DNA of 64,000 bases, from contig NZ_QOCF01000013.1 of NCBI RefSeq assembly GCF_003318255.1, positions 62,001-126,000 of the forward strand, read 5' to 3'. The translations under genes and the position numbers were made by a program. A model generated the notes under the pieces. It had not been told where the DNA came from, did not search any database, and saw only the letters and a program-made list of their open reading frames with translations. This document shows, one piece after another, positions 8,773 to 18,288 of this stretch. This DNA is from Ruegeria sp. A3M17 (GTDB lineage Bacteria; Pseudomonadota; Alphaproteobacteria; Rhodobacterales; Rhodobacteraceae). The first letter of the stretch is position 1. Each line of letters starts with the position of its first letter.

Positions 8773-11700
8773 TCAATTGTCCCGGGGCGGGGAACCAAAG
8801 GTCTTTTTGGGCTCATCCGGCTTTCTCGGCAGCGCGTTGGGGCCATCTGAGACAGTCGGGGCCGGTGCGCGCAGTAAATTTCGTAGGAACAGTGGCGCAA
8901 GGCCAGACAGCGGATTTACGGAAACCTTTGGCTTCGTAAGCGGCCCGGTCAGGCTGTAGTTGAACCCGATGACCCCCTCGCCTTTTTTCGTAAACACACT
9001 TCCGATTGCGTTCACCAGGTAGATCGGAGAGATCGCGCCACGCAGGTTCAGCATGCCCGCAACCGTGTCGATCGTGCCGTCAAAGGACAAGCCGATAGAC
9101 GGGCCAACGGCACTGCCGCTGAGAACCTTGATTTCGGTCGGGGTGATCCGCATGCGGCTGTCGATGGTCGAGAAAAAGATCCCCTGCCCGGTCATCTCGT
9201 CCAAAAGTCCGACTAGACTGATCGCGTCCAATAGCGCGGCCATTGCCGGTGCGTCGGTAATGCGTGTGTTTAAGATCTTGAGGATCACATCATAATTCCC
9301 CGGCGCGCTGACCGGTTCCAGTTGCAGATCCAAACTGCCACCACGCGCCTGGGTGATCACACCAGCTGACCGCAGGACGGCCCCCGCGTCCTTCGACTTT
9401 ATGTTCACGGCGCTGCCGCTGTCGCGCGGGCTCACTTGGCCGCCGACCGCCGTGCCGCCGTTTACGTTGGCCGTAAAGGAGCCGTTCACCCCGCCTGTGG
9501 TTTGAAACGCGCCCCGGAAGCCTGTCAGTGCAATGTCTTCGGTCACCTGCAGGCGGTCCAACAGAACATCGATCCTTGGACCGGGGCCTGACCCTCCTCC
9601 GCCACCGCCCTCGCCGAAGGTTGCGCGACCCAGATTCATGACACCGCCCTGAACGACAATATTGGGAACCGGACCGCCGGTGTTGATCAGTTCGGCCGGC
9701 ACCGCCAGCCAGTTGCCCAGATCAAACGAACTGAACCGAATCCGGTCAAAGGCACCCCCGTCCCGGAAGAAGATCGAGGCTTTAGTGCGCAGCCCCGCGA
9801 CATCAAGCGTCAGATCATCCACTTTGGGCTTTTCACCCAGCGTGGCGTCCAGTGTCATCTTTCCGGTCGCCCCCGTCCCTTTGCGCCAACCAAGTTCAGG
9901 AATCGCCATCCCGACCCCTGCAAGGTCCGAGGTCACAGAGAGTGTGACGGGTTCATCCGCGCCGATTCCAACGGTGATATCCGCTGTGCCTTTTCCAGTC
10001 AGCATGCCCGGCGGCAGCGGCACCTTCAGTTCACTCATCAGCAAAGGCGACAGTTCGATCTGGCCCGTCAGTTCGCTGCGTTGAGGCCCGTCTCCGCCAA
10101 TGGGCTGGCGCCACGCGACCTGCATAGGCACCTGGCCGAACGAGCCGTAGCCGTCGATCTCTACCTCGGTCTGATTGCCGGACAGGTTCAAAAGGTCAGC
10201 GCTGACCGAATAGCCAGGTACAAGCTTGTCGCTTTGCACATTGTCGATTTCGCCGGTGTAGTGGAATTCGGTGTCGTGAAACTTCAGCCCCTTTTTCAGC
10301 GGCAATGACAAGGTGCCTGACAAGCCTACGTCACCAGCCGCCAGATCAACCGGCAAGTTGGCTTTGGACATCAGGCTTAGTGGTGGTCGGTCCAGCAGCG
10401 ACAGAGCCGCCTCGACGCTGCCGCTCGCCTCGATCCGAGCAATCGCAGGCGTTCCGCCCTTGGCAGTTGTATCCGGGATAATGAACGAGGTTCCCGAGGC
10501 ATCCACCGCGCCACCCTGATCGGCGATGACAACCCCTTTTTCAGCCGTGACGGTAAAGCGGTCTTTCAACAGACTAAGCCGGCCTTGCCCGTCCTGGATC
10601 AGCGGCAAGGTCTTGGCAAACCTGATCTTGGCCTCATCGAAACCAAGGCCCAGATAGAGGTCCGGCTTACTGCCCGGATGCAAGCGCAGTGAAAATTCGA
10701 CATCCGAAAACTGACCTTCGAACAGGTTTTCCGACACCCATTTCCGCGGGTTCGGTGCCAGTCTTTCGGGCCAGTATCGCAACAGGTTCTCGGACGCCAT
10801 CTTGTCCAGTTGCGCATCAAACGCGGCATCCCAGCCGTCGGGCTGGCCGATCAACCTGCCTGTTGCGTGCAATTCATGCAGGGCATCGGTGATGGTCAAC
10901 TGCCCCAGCTGCAGCTCGAACGGAGCCAGCTTGAGTTGAAAATCCACATCCGCCCGCGCGGTTTCCAGCGATTCCGGGAACAGACCACCAGGGTAGATAT
11001 CGATACTGTTCAGGGTCAGCTGTGATGTCAGGCTTTCAAGAACACCGTTTTCGACCCCGTTCAAATAGGCTTTGCCTTCGGCCTGCACGGCCCCCACGTC
11101 GGACACGACCGAGGCCTCGTTGAATTCCAGAACATGACGCGCGGGATCATAGGTGAAATAGGCGCGCGCGGATTCGAATCCGATCGGGCGCGTCTCGGGC
11201 CTGGGCTGCAAGACACCCTCGCCCAGGTTCAACGTCGCAAAGAGCGGACCCAGCGCGGCCTGCCCATCGACACTGCCCCGTAACGCGCCGGAAATTGGAG
11301 CATTGAGCACCTGCAACCACGCCAGTGCAACGCTTTGAGTGGCAATGTCTTCCGAGGGTAGATCGGTGATCGAAACCCCAAAACTCGCCTGAGGGGTACC
11401 AAGCACGCTGGTATAGTTCGCCTCGATCGTGCTGGCGTAATCGCGCCCGGTCAGAACCGAAAATCCGGTCGCCAGCCGCATTTCATCCCCGTCCCGGATG
11501 ATCGAGATATGCCCACCGTCAAACACCCAGGCCCGCCCCAACCGCAGATCCTGATAATCCAGCGTCAGCGATTCCAGATCGACCGCCCGCAAACCTGACA
11601 GAAACGGGGACAGGAACACATCATCCGATTCTTCGATCAGCTGTGCCAGCGTCGGAGCTTTTTGCACCGGGGCACTGCCCGACCCAACCGTTAGCGACAG

Positions 11701-12165
11701 CGCACCGTCCTCACCACGGGTCAAAGCAATCTGCGCGCCCAGCATAGTGATCCGCCGCGGTCTGATCTTGCCGCGCAGCAATTCGCGCATCGACAGGCGT
11801 GTCCGCAAATCCGATATCTGAGCGATCTGATGACCCGCCGCATCGCTGATGGTCACATCCGTTAACCGGATTCGCGGGCGCCACTTATCGTTGACGATAA
11901 AGCTGGCGTCCCCAAAGGTGAATTTCAAACCGCCAAGGCTGCGTTCAAGACGCGCTTCTACCTTCTTGGTTACCCATTCCGGCGCGTGCAGCTGTTTTCC
12001 GATCAGAAAGAACCAGCCCGCTCCGACCAGCAGGCACATTAAAAACAAGGTTCCAATGCTCCAGCGTGCGGCGATACGACGGCGTGACCGGCGGCGGACA
12101 GGCGTCTCGGGCCGGTCGCCACTTGCGTCTTCGTGCTGAGCCAATTTTTTATCCAAGTCTTTCAA
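8773..12165 (-). CDS. Large AsmA/YhdP-like membrane-anchored protein (DUF3971 type)
   Basis: 1130 aa. A basic N-terminal stretch (RRRSRRRIAARWSIG) precedes one membrane helix (about residues 35-55). A very long periplasmic part rich in beta-strand repeats follows, ending in an AsmA-like C-terminal domain (SVNPLSGLAPLFLRNLLRA). Proteins of this shape bridge inner and outer membrane and are thought to move phospholipids (YhdP/TamB group). A run of glycines near residue 855 looks like a linker. It lies upstream of queA in the same direction, and the divergent bcp gene starts 60 nt away. Confidence 0.82.
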   Translation of the reverse strand: MKDLDKKLAQHEDASGDRPETPVRRRSRRRIAARWSIGTLFLMCLLVGAGWFFLIGKQLHAPEWVTKKVEARLERSLGGLKFTFGDASFIVNDKWRPRIRLTDVTISDAAGHQIAQISDLRTRLSMRELLRGKIRPRRITMLGAQIALTRGEDGALSLTVGSGSAPVQKAPTLAQLIEESDDVFLSPFLSGLRAVDLESLTLDYQDLRLGRAWVFDGGHISIIRDGDEMRLATGFSVLTGRDYASTIEANYTSVLGTPQASFGVSITDLPSEDIATQSVALAWLQVLNAPISGALRGSVDGQAALGPLFATLNLGEGVLQPRPETRPIGFESARAYFTYDPARHVLEFNEASVVSDVGAVQAEGKAYLNGVENGVLESLTSQLTLNSIDIYPGGLFPESLETARADVDFQLKLAPFELQLGQLTITDALHELHATGRLIGQPDGWDAAFDAQLDKMASENLLRYWPERLAPNPRKWVSENLFEGQFSDVEFSLRLHPGSKPDLYLGLGFDEAKIRFAKTLPLIQDGQGRLSLLKDRFTVTAEKGVVIADQGGAVDASGTSFIIPDTTAKGGTPAIARIEASGSVEAALSLLDRPPLSLMSKANLPVDLAAGDVGLSGTLSLPLKKGLKFHDTEFHYTGEIDNVQSDKLVPGYSVSADLLNLSGNQTEVEIDGYGSFGQVPMQVAWRQPIGGDGPQRSELTGQIELSPLLMSELKVPLPPGMLTGKGTADITVGIGADEPVTLSVTSDLAGVGMAIPELGWRKGTGATGKMTLDATLGEKPKVDDLTLDVAGLRTKASIFFRDGGAFDRIRFSSFDLGNWLAVPAELINTGGPVPNIVVQGGVMNLGRATFGEGGGGGGSGPGPRIDVLLDRLQVTEDIALTGFRGAFQTTGGVNGSFTANVNGGTAVGGQVSPRDSGSAVNIKSKDAGAVLRSAGVITQARGGSLDLQLEPVSAPGNYDVILKILNTRITDAPAMAALLDAISLVGLLDEMTGQGIFFSTIDSRMRITPTEIKVLSGSAVGPSIGLSFDGTIDTVAGMLNLRGAISPIYLVNAIGSVFTKKGEGVIGFNYSLTGPLTKPKVSVNPLSGLAPLFLRNLLRAPAPTVSDGPNALPRKPDEPKKTFGSPPRDN

Positions 12166-12224
12166 CCCGCTCGCGTCGCCCTATTATGCCGGGCAGCACT
12201 TAAAATCCTTTAGCGGAGTTTCCA

Positions 12225-12686
12225 ATGCCCGACGTGACAGACATCGCCCCTGATTTCACATTACCCCGCGACGGCGGTGGCGAAGTGACCCTTTCGGACC
12301 TGCGCGGCGGTGCCGTCGTTCTGTTTTTCTATCCCCGCGATGATACGCCGGGCTGCACCAAGGAATCCATCGGTTTCTCGGAACAACTTCAGGCCTTTGC
12401 CGATGCGGGGGCTCAAGTTTTCGGCATCTCGCGGGACAGCATCGCCAAGCACGATAAATTTGTCGCCAAACACAGTCTGACGACTCCGCTTCTGTCGGAT
12501 GAAGGATCTTCGGTCTGCGAGGACTATGGCGTCTGGGTTGAAAAGAACATGTACGGCAAGAAATCCATGGGAATTCAGCGCTCGACCTTCCTGATCGACG
12601 GCGAAGGCAAGATCGCCAACGTCTGGCGCAAGGTCAAAGTCCCCGGCCATGTGGACGAGGTGCTTGCGGCGGTGCACGCCCTGTAA
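12225..12686 (+). CDS. bcp: Thioredoxin-dependent peroxiredoxin, Bcp/PrxQ type
   Basis: 153 aa thiol peroxidase. The peroxidatic cysteine is Cys44 in RDDTPGCTKES. The residue five positions later, where many Bcp proteins have a resolving Cys, is Ile, so this one probably works as a 1-Cys enzyme or resolves through another Cys such as that in SSVCEDYGVW. The family reduces hydroperoxides using thioredoxin. The start ATG follows AGCGGAG. Confidence 0.93.
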   Translation: MPDVTDIAPDFTLPRDGGGEVTLSDLRGGAVVLFFYPRDDTPGCTKESIGFSEQLQAFADAGAQVFGISRDSIAKHDKFVAKHSLTTPLLSDEGSSVCEDYGVWVEKNMYGKKSMGIQRSTFLIDGEGKIANVWRKVKVPGHVDEVLAAVHAL

Positions 12687-12750
12687 CCCTCTCGACCACG
12701 GCCGCCATCCGGCTTAAGAGCCGTCCACCTCAATCAGCGGAGACAACGCG

Positions 12751-13587
12751 GTGTCCAAAACACTGACTCAGATGGCGACCGAAGTCCTGACAACAGCGGA
12801 TGGCCGTGAAAAGACCACCCTGTCCAAACGCCATGCCGCCGCCTGGTTCGCATCGCGCAAGGGCGACGCGCCCGAGATTGAGGTGGGAACCGCAACGCCG
12901 CCGCTGAGCCCTGCCCGCCCGGAAAAGCCCGAGCTGCTGTCACCGCGTGAGGTTCCAAAGCGCAAGCCCGGAACCGAGGCCGGGCGTATCGCCCTGCTTC
13001 ACGCAGTTGCGCATATCGAGCTGAACGCCGTGGATCTGCATTGGGACATCATCGCGCGATTTGGCCACGTGCCGATGCCGATCGGGTTCTACGATGACTG
13101 GGTCAAATGCGCCGAAGAAGAATCGCGGCATTTTGAGATGGTCTGCGATTGTCTGGAAAGCATGGGCAGCCACTATGGCGCCCTACCCGCACATGCCGGG
13201 ATGTGGCGCGCCGCTGAAGACACCGCCGAAGATCTGATGGGACGATTGGCGGTTGTCCCTATGGTGCTTGAGGCGCGCGGGTTGGACGTGACACCCGGCA
13301 TGATCGACATATTCCGCAAGGCCAAAGCCGAGCAGGCAATTGCCGCGCTCGAGGTCATCTATGCCGAAGAAGTGGGCCACGTGGCTTATGGTTCAAAATG
13401 GTTCCACTTCCTGTGTGGGCGTGAAAACGCGGATCCCAAGGATGTGTTTCATCAATTGGTGCGCCAGTATTTCCATGGCGTCCTGAAACCCCCGTTTAAT
13501 GAAGAAAAACGGGCCGAGGCTGGGCTGCCGCCGGATTTCTATTGGCCTCTGACGGAGGACTTGCCATTGCCAGGACAGACGCAATAA
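12751..13587 (+). CDS. DUF455 family ferritin-like protein
   Basis: 278 aa, GTG start with CGGAG nine bases upstream. The C-terminal two thirds show the ferritin-like helical pattern with paired metal ligands: HIELNAVDLHWD, EEESRHFEMVCDCLE and EEVGHVAYGSKWF. This supports a di-metal four-helix site. No activity is established for the family. It follows bcp by 64 nt on the same strand and may be co-transcribed, which would fit an oxidative-stress context, but that is inference. Confidence 0.85.
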   Translation: MSKTLTQMATEVLTTADGREKTTLSKRHAAAWFASRKGDAPEIEVGTATPPLSPARPEKPELLSPREVPKRKPGTEAGRIALLHAVAHIELNAVDLHWDIIARFGHVPMPIGFYDDWVKCAEEESRHFEMVCDCLESMGSHYGALPAHAGMWRAAEDTAEDLMGRLAVVPMVLEARGLDVTPGMIDIFRKAKAEQAIAALEVIYAEEVGHVAYGSKWFHFLCGRENADPKDVFHQLVRQYFHGVLKPPFNEEKRAEAGLPPDFYWPLTEDLPLPGQTQ

Positions 13588-13765
13588 CGGGCTTAAGTTG
13601 ACGATATCGGCAATTTCTCGCCTAGAATCGGCGGCAAAAACCAGTAACGCAGGGTCGGTAAGTTAACAAACTTGCCCAAAACAAAATGCCGCTTTATGCA
13701 CTTCGCCCAAGGGACGGCTATCACTCACGACCGCTCCCGATCATGGGGATGGAGAGGTGAGACGC

Positions 13766-15091
13766 GTGAGAACACGTCTGGCAATCAAATTACACTCACT
13801 GTTTGAGCGGCATTTTCCCGAACGCCGTGTCTTTCTTAAATCAGACAATGATACGCGTTTCATTCGGCTAAGCTCGGAAACGCAAGTTGTCGCCGTCGCT
13901 GGCGTTGCACTGTTCGTGGGTTGGACAGCCGTTGCGACTGCGATCCTTCTGATGGACAGCATCGGATCGGGCAACTTCCGGGAACAGGCCAAGCGCGATC
14001 AGGCAACCTATCAGGAACGCCTGAACATCATGTCCGCAGAGCGAGACGTGCGTGCGCACGAGGCCCTGGCCGCGCAGGACCGGTTCAACGCCGCGCTCGA
14101 TCGGATTTCGGCCATGCAGTCGCAACTGCTGGCTTCAGAAAACCGCCGCCGCGAACTTGAGACCGGGATCGAAGTTATCCAGACGACGCTGCGCGCCACC
14201 ATGAAACAGCGCGAAGAAGCACGTACAGAACTGGTCACGCTTCAGCAGGAAGCGGGCGAAGGCGACATGTACATGGCCGCCGTCGCCAACCCCGAACAGA
14301 TGAACTTTATGACCGAAGCGCTGTCCCGCACCGCCGAGGAACGCGACCAGATTGCCGCCAATGCCAAGGACGCGCTGGAACAGCGTGACGATCTTGAGTT
14401 GGAAATCCGGCTGATGCAGGAACGCAGCGACGAGATCTTCCGCCAGTTGGAAGAGGCGATGGTGATCTCGGTCGAACCACTGGACAAGATGTTCCGTCAG
14501 GCCGGTATGCCCACCGACCGCATCATCGAAGAAGTCCGCCGCGGCTATAGCGGCATGGGCGGCCCCCTAACCCCTATTTCTTTCAGCACGCGCGGTGAGG
14601 AACTGACCCCCGACGAGATCCGCGCAAATACTCTGTTGCAACAGATGGATCAGTTGAACCTGTATCGAATTGCAGCAGAGAAAGCGCCGTTTGCAAGCCC
14701 CGTCAATTCCGTCGTACGTTTCACGAGCGGTTACGGGACGCGTCGAGACCCCAAGACAGGTGGTCGCCGCATGCATAACGGCGCTGATTTCGCAGGTGCC
14801 CATGGCACCGACATTTTTGCCACCGCCGACGGTGTGGTCACCCATGCCGGCTGGCAGTCCGGGTTTGGACGGCTGGTAAAAATCAAACACGCGTTCGGAA
14901 TTGAGACACTTTATGCCCATAACACGAAGATACGCGTGAAGGTTGGTCAAAGGGTCTCGCGCGGGGATCATATTGCTGATATGGGTAGCACCGGACGGTC
15001 GACCGGCACGCATCTGCACTATGAGGTTCGCGTGAACGGAAAACCTGTTAACCCAATGACTTACATCAAGGCTGCGAGAAATGTTTTCTAA
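13766..15091 (+). CDS. M23 family peptidoglycan endopeptidase with coiled-coil stalk
   Basis: 441 aa. One membrane helix lies near residues 37-60 (VVAVAGVALFVGWTAVATAI). A long coiled coil (about 75-240) follows, and the C-terminal LytM domain has the zinc ligands in RMHNGADFAGAHGTD and THLHYEVRVNGKPVNP. The enzyme should cut peptide cross-links in the periplasm. The GTG chosen has GGAGAGG at a good distance; a GTG nine bases earlier is too close to it. Its 3' end overlaps the bactofilin gene by 11 bases. Such M23-bactofilin pairs are known shape-control modules (LmdC-BacA type). Confidence 0.9.
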   Translation: MRTRLAIKLHSLFERHFPERRVFLKSDNDTRFIRLSSETQVVAVAGVALFVGWTAVATAILLMDSIGSGNFREQAKRDQATYQERLNIMSAERDVRAHEALAAQDRFNAALDRISAMQSQLLASENRRRELETGIEVIQTTLRATMKQREEARTELVTLQQEAGEGDMYMAAVANPEQMNFMTEALSRTAEERDQIAANAKDALEQRDDLELEIRLMQERSDEIFRQLEEAMVISVEPLDKMFRQAGMPTDRIIEEVRRGYSGMGGPLTPISFSTRGEELTPDEIRANTLLQQMDQLNLYRIAAEKAPFASPVNSVVRFTSGYGTRRDPKTGGRRMHNGADFAGAHGTDIFATADGVVTHAGWQSGFGRLVKIKHAFGIETLYAHNTKIRVKVGQRVSRGDHIADMGSTGRSTGTHLHYEVRVNGKPVNPMTYIKAARNVF

Positions 15092-15581
15092 GAGCAAAAT
15101 CAACGAGCCCTCGTCCACTGCACCCGAGGCGGCAAAACCCGCTGCACCGGCGACACCGGCGGCCCCTGCACCGGCAGAAAACAAGGCCAGCACCGCGCCC
15201 AAGCCCAAGCCACCGGCATCGGTTCTATCTTCGGACCTGCACATCACGGGCAACCTGAAGACCTCGGGCGATATCCAGGTCGAAGGCACTGTCGAAGGCG
15301 ACATTCGTGCGCATCTGCTGACAATCGGTGAGACCGCTACCATCAAAGGCGAAGTGACCGCCGATGACGTCGTGATCAACGGTCGTATCGTGGGCCGCGT
15401 CCGTGGTCTGAAGGTACGCCTGACCTCGTCCGCACGTGTCGAAGGCGACATCATCCACAAGACCATCGCGATCGAAAGCGGCGCGCATTTCGAAGGATCG
15501 GTTCAGCGTCAGGACGACCCTCTGAACCCGGGCCGCAACGGCAAGGCGGGTGCCAACCCGGCGGCCGAGGTCAAACAGTAG
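15081..15581 (+). CDS. Bactofilin (polymer-forming cytoskeletal protein)
   Basis: 166 aa. A Pro/Ala-rich disordered N-terminus (about residues 1-45) leads into the beta-helical bactofilin core. The repeating pattern is SSDLHITGNLKTSGDIQVEG, DIRAHLLTIGETATIKGEV and GRVRGLKVRLTSSARVEGD. A charged tail follows. Bactofilins self-assemble without nucleotides into filaments that localise wall enzymes. Starting inside the end of the M23 gene implies translational coupling and a shared function in cell shape. Confidence 0.93.
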   Translation: MFSKSKINEPSSTAPEAAKPAAPATPAAPAPAENKASTAPKPKPPASVLSSDLHITGNLKTSGDIQVEGTVEGDIRAHLLTIGETATIKGEVTADDVVINGRIVGRVRGLKVRLTSSARVEGDIIHKTIAIESGAHFEGSVQRQDDPLNPGRNGKAGANPAAEVKQ

Positions 15582-15605
15582 CGCGGACCACCTTCTAAAG
15601 CTTAG

Positions 15606-15634
15606 AACGCCGTGGGGAAACCTGCGGCGTTTTT
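15606..15634 (+). terminator. Rho-independent terminator after bactofilin
   Basis: Stem AACGCCG / CGGCGTT with a 12-nt loop, followed by a T run. It lies 25 nt after the bactofilin stop. Confidence 0.8.
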
Positions 15635-15698
15635 CATTTGACGGGGACGATTGGGTTTTCCGGTTCCAACCGCCCGGCGCGTCCTTATAGTGACCTCT

Positions 15699-16508
15699 AT
15701 GTTGTTCTTTTTCACCGCCTTGGCGCTTATCGCCGGTTTTCTCCTGTATCGCTACTGGTCCAAGTCCCAGGCGCGCCAACAGTTATTGTCCACGCCCCTG
15801 ACAGACCACCAACGCATCCTCATCGAGCAGCAAGTGCCGTTGATCCGCCGCCTGCCCCTTGATCTGCGTGTCAAACTGGACGGCAAGGTGAATCTGTTTC
15901 TGGATCAGGTTCGTTTCTTTGGTTGCGACGGGCTGGACGTAACCGAAGAGATGGAACTGGCCATCGCCGCGCAGGCCTGTCTGCTTATTGTAAACAGCGA
16001 CCTCTGGTACGATCACCTGACAACGATCCTGATCTACCCGAACGCTTTTAAATCTCGGCAGCGCCGACAGGAAGGATACGTCGTCAGCGAGAAAGAGATC
16101 GTGCGCACCGGGGAAAGCTGGGACCGTGGGCCAGTCATTTTGTCTTGGACCCACAGCAAGCTGGGCGCGCTGAACGACCATGACGGGCAGAACGTCGTCC
16201 TGCATGAGTTTGCCCACCAGATAGACGATCTGTCCGGTGGCACCAACGGTGTTCCGATCCTGAGCGACGGGCAAAGCTTTGCCGAGTGGGAGCGTGTCTT
16301 TCTGACTGCCTATGACACCCTTGTCCGCGCCGTCGAAAGCGGGCGGCGCACGGTAATCGACGCCTATGGTGCAACCGGCCATGAAGAGTTCTTTGCCGTT
16401 TCCGTCGAGGTGTTCTTTGAAAAACCCCGCGACCTCAAATCCGAAGCACCAGAGGTCTATGACCAACTTGCCAAACTGTTCCGACTGGACCCGGTTACCT
16501 GGGCTTAG
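15699..16508 (+). CDS. mtfA: MtfA-like zinc metallopeptidase (M90)
   Basis: 269 aa. The zinc motif HEFAH is in QNVVLHEFAHQIDDLSGG, with the further acidic ligand region in GHEEFFAVSVEVFFEKP. This is the M90/DUF980 family. In E. coli MtfA binds the glucose regulator Mlc and has peptidase activity. Here the N-terminus is hydrophobic (MLFFFTALALIAGFLLYRYW), so the protein is probably membrane-anchored, unlike the E. coli one. The ATG is preferred over an in-frame TTG 48 nt upstream, though neither has a strong ribosome binding site. Confidence 0.85.
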   Translation: MLFFFTALALIAGFLLYRYWSKSQARQQLLSTPLTDHQRILIEQQVPLIRRLPLDLRVKLDGKVNLFLDQVRFFGCDGLDVTEEMELAIAAQACLLIVNSDLWYDHLTTILIYPNAFKSRQRRQEGYVVSEKEIVRTGESWDRGPVILSWTHSKLGALNDHDGQNVVLHEFAHQIDDLSGGTNGVPILSDGQSFAEWERVFLTAYDTLVRAVESGRRTVIDAYGATGHEEFFAVSVEVFFEKPRDLKSEAPEVYDQLAKLFRLDPVTWA

Positions 16509-16631
16509 GCGTGTAGAGGCTCCCACCGCCTCACTCCTGACCTTTGCCAGTGAAATTTCCCCTTATCCAATCATTTCACAAAACATCATTTTCGAATTAG
16601 TCTTAAATTAGTGTTTTCAGGAGGATTTTTC

Positions 16632-17321
16632 ATGTCATCAAAACTCATGGCCGAGTTCTTCGGTACGTTCTGGTTGGTTCTGGGCGGTTGCGGCAGCGCC
16701 GTTCTGGCCGCCGGGGTCGCCGATGTGGGCATCGGCTGGCTGGGCGTTTCCTTTGCCTTCGGCCTCACCGTTCTGACAATGGCCTATGCCGTCGGGCATA
16801 TCTCGGGCGGCCATTTCAACCCTGCAGTCAGCCTTGGGCTGATGATCGGGGGGCGGTTTCCGGCCAAGGACCTTATCCCCTATTGGATCGCTCAGGTTAT
16901 CGGCGCGATTGCTGCAGCTGCGGTCTTGTATCTGATCGTCAGTGGCGCGCCTGGCTTTGAAGGCGTGGGTGGGTTTGCCTCGAACGGCTATGGTGAGGCA
17001 TCACCCGAGGGTTATTCACTGATGTCCGCTCTGGTGATCGAGATCGTCATGACCGCGTTCTTCATCATCATCATCCTGGGGGCCACTTCCAGCGGCGCTC
17101 CTGCCGGGTTCGGCCCCATCGCCATCGGGCTGGGATTGACCCTGATCCACCTGATCTCGATCCCGGTGACCAACACTTCCGTGAACCCGGCCCGGTCCAC
17201 AGGGGTTGCGTTATTCGCGGACGCGCCTGCCCTTGGGCAGCTCTGGCTGTTCTGGGTCGCACCGCTGATCGGTGGCGCAATCGGCGCACTGATCTGGAAG
17301 GCGATGACAACAGACGACTAA
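16632..17321 (+). CDS. aqpZ: Aquaporin Z
   Basis: 229 aa water channel with six membrane segments and both pore NPA motifs, [11 protein letters not shown] and [10 protein letters not shown]. The stretch [19 protein letters not shown] carries the His and Arg of the water-selective filter, which favours aquaporin over glycerol facilitator. The start ATG follows a perfect AGGAGG; an earlier in-frame GTG does not fit. It is a single-gene unit with an AT-rich upstream region and its own terminator. Confidence 0.95.
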   Translation: MSSKLMAEFFGTFWLVLGGCGSAVLAAGVADVGIGWLGVSFAFGLTVLTMAYAVGHISGGHFNPAVSLGLMIGGRFPAKDLIPYWIAQVIGAIAAAAVLYLIVSGAPGFEGVGGFASNGYGEASPEGYSLMSALVIEIVMTAFFIIIILGATSSGAPAGFGPIAIGLGLTLIHLISIPVTNTSVNPARSTGVALFADAPALGQLWLFWVAPLIGGAIGALIWKAMTTDD

Positions 17322-17327
17322 AGGCCA

Positions 17328-17354
17328 AGCGGGGGATTATTTCCCCCGCTTTCC
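17328..17354 (+). terminator. Rho-independent terminator after aqpZ
   Basis: Stem AGCGGGGG / CCCCCGCT with a 7-nt loop and a pyrimidine-rich tail. Confidence 0.75.
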
Positions 17355-17406
17355 TCTTCCTAAGCTATCATCCCTGACGAGACGACGCGAAACCAGGGAG
17401 GTAGAC

Positions 17407-18249
17407 ATGTTTCGAACACTGATGGTCACTGCGATGACGTTGACCGCGACAGCGGGACTGGCACAGGATGCCTGGCTGACAATCCCCGAAACGCCCGCCA
17501 TGCCCCAGGCCGCGTCCAGTGGTACCGCCAGCGTGAATGGCATCGACATGTATTACGCCACCTATGGATCGGCAGAGGGCACACCCGTGCTGCTGATCCA
17601 TGGCGGTCTGGCGCATGGCGATATCTGGGCAGCGCAAGTGGCTGATCTGGCCAGTGACCACAGCGTGATTGTGGCAGATACCCGAGGGCATGGCCGGTCA
17701 ACCAATGACGGCAGCACCTACAGCTATGAATTGCTGGCGCAGGACTATTTGGCGCTGCTGGATCATCTGAATGTCGAACAGGTGCATCTGGTCGGTTGGT
17801 CGGATGGTGCCAACATTGGCTACACGATTTCGACCACGGCGCCTGACCGTCTGGCCAGCCATTTCGCCCATGCGGGCAATGTCACGCTGGATGGGATCGA
17901 TCCCTCAGTCGAAACCAACGAAGTCTTCGGGGCTTATGTTGGCATGATGGCCGGGGACTATGCCGCCATGTCCCCCACCCCGGACGGGTTTGATGCGTTT
18001 CTGGGCGGTGTCGCGGCCATGTGGGCCACGGAAAAGCCCGGCGGGCTTGAGGGGCTGCAATCGGTAACTGTGCCCACTCTGGTCGTGCAGAGCGAACATG
18101 ACGAGGCCATCCTTACCGAACACTCGCAAGCGATTGCCGAGGCGATCCCTGATGCTGATCTGCTGATTTTGAAAGACGTCAGTCACTTCGCATCGTTTCA
18201 AGACTCTGATGCATATACGCAAGCGATCAGGGGATTCATCGACCAATAA
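17407..18249 (+). CDS. Secreted alpha/beta hydrolase
   Basis: 280 aa. A clear signal peptide (MFRTLMVTAMTLTATAGLAQ) is followed by an alpha/beta hydrolase fold: oxyanion region LLIHGGLAHGD, nucleophile elbow VGWSDGANIGY (Ser), an acid candidate in VVQSEHDEAIL, and the catalytic His in LKDVSHFASFQD. It should act in the periplasm on an ester or amide, but the substrate is unknown. The start has GGGAGGT upstream. Confidence 0.87.
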   Translation: MFRTLMVTAMTLTATAGLAQDAWLTIPETPAMPQAASSGTASVNGIDMYYATYGSAEGTPVLLIHGGLAHGDIWAAQVADLASDHSVIVADTRGHGRSTNDGSTYSYELLAQDYLALLDHLNVEQVHLVGWSDGANIGYTISTTAPDRLASHFAHAGNVTLDGIDPSVETNEVFGAYVGMMAGDYAAMSPTPDGFDAFLGGVAAMWATEKPGGLEGLQSVTVPTLVVQSEHDEAILTEHSQAIAEAIPDADLLILKDVSHFASFQDSDAYTQAIRGFIDQ

Positions 18250-18254
18250 CAAAA

Positions 18255-18282
18255 AACCCGGCGCTGGTGCCAGCGCCGGGTT
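18255..18282. terminator. Bidirectional terminator hairpin
   Basis: Arms AACCCGGCGCTGG and CCAGCGCCGGGTT are a perfect 13-bp match around two bases. A run of A on the left serves as the T run for the minus-strand cyclophilin gene. It separates the convergent hydrolase and cyclophilin genes. Confidence 0.8.
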
Positions 18283-18288
18283 CAAGGA

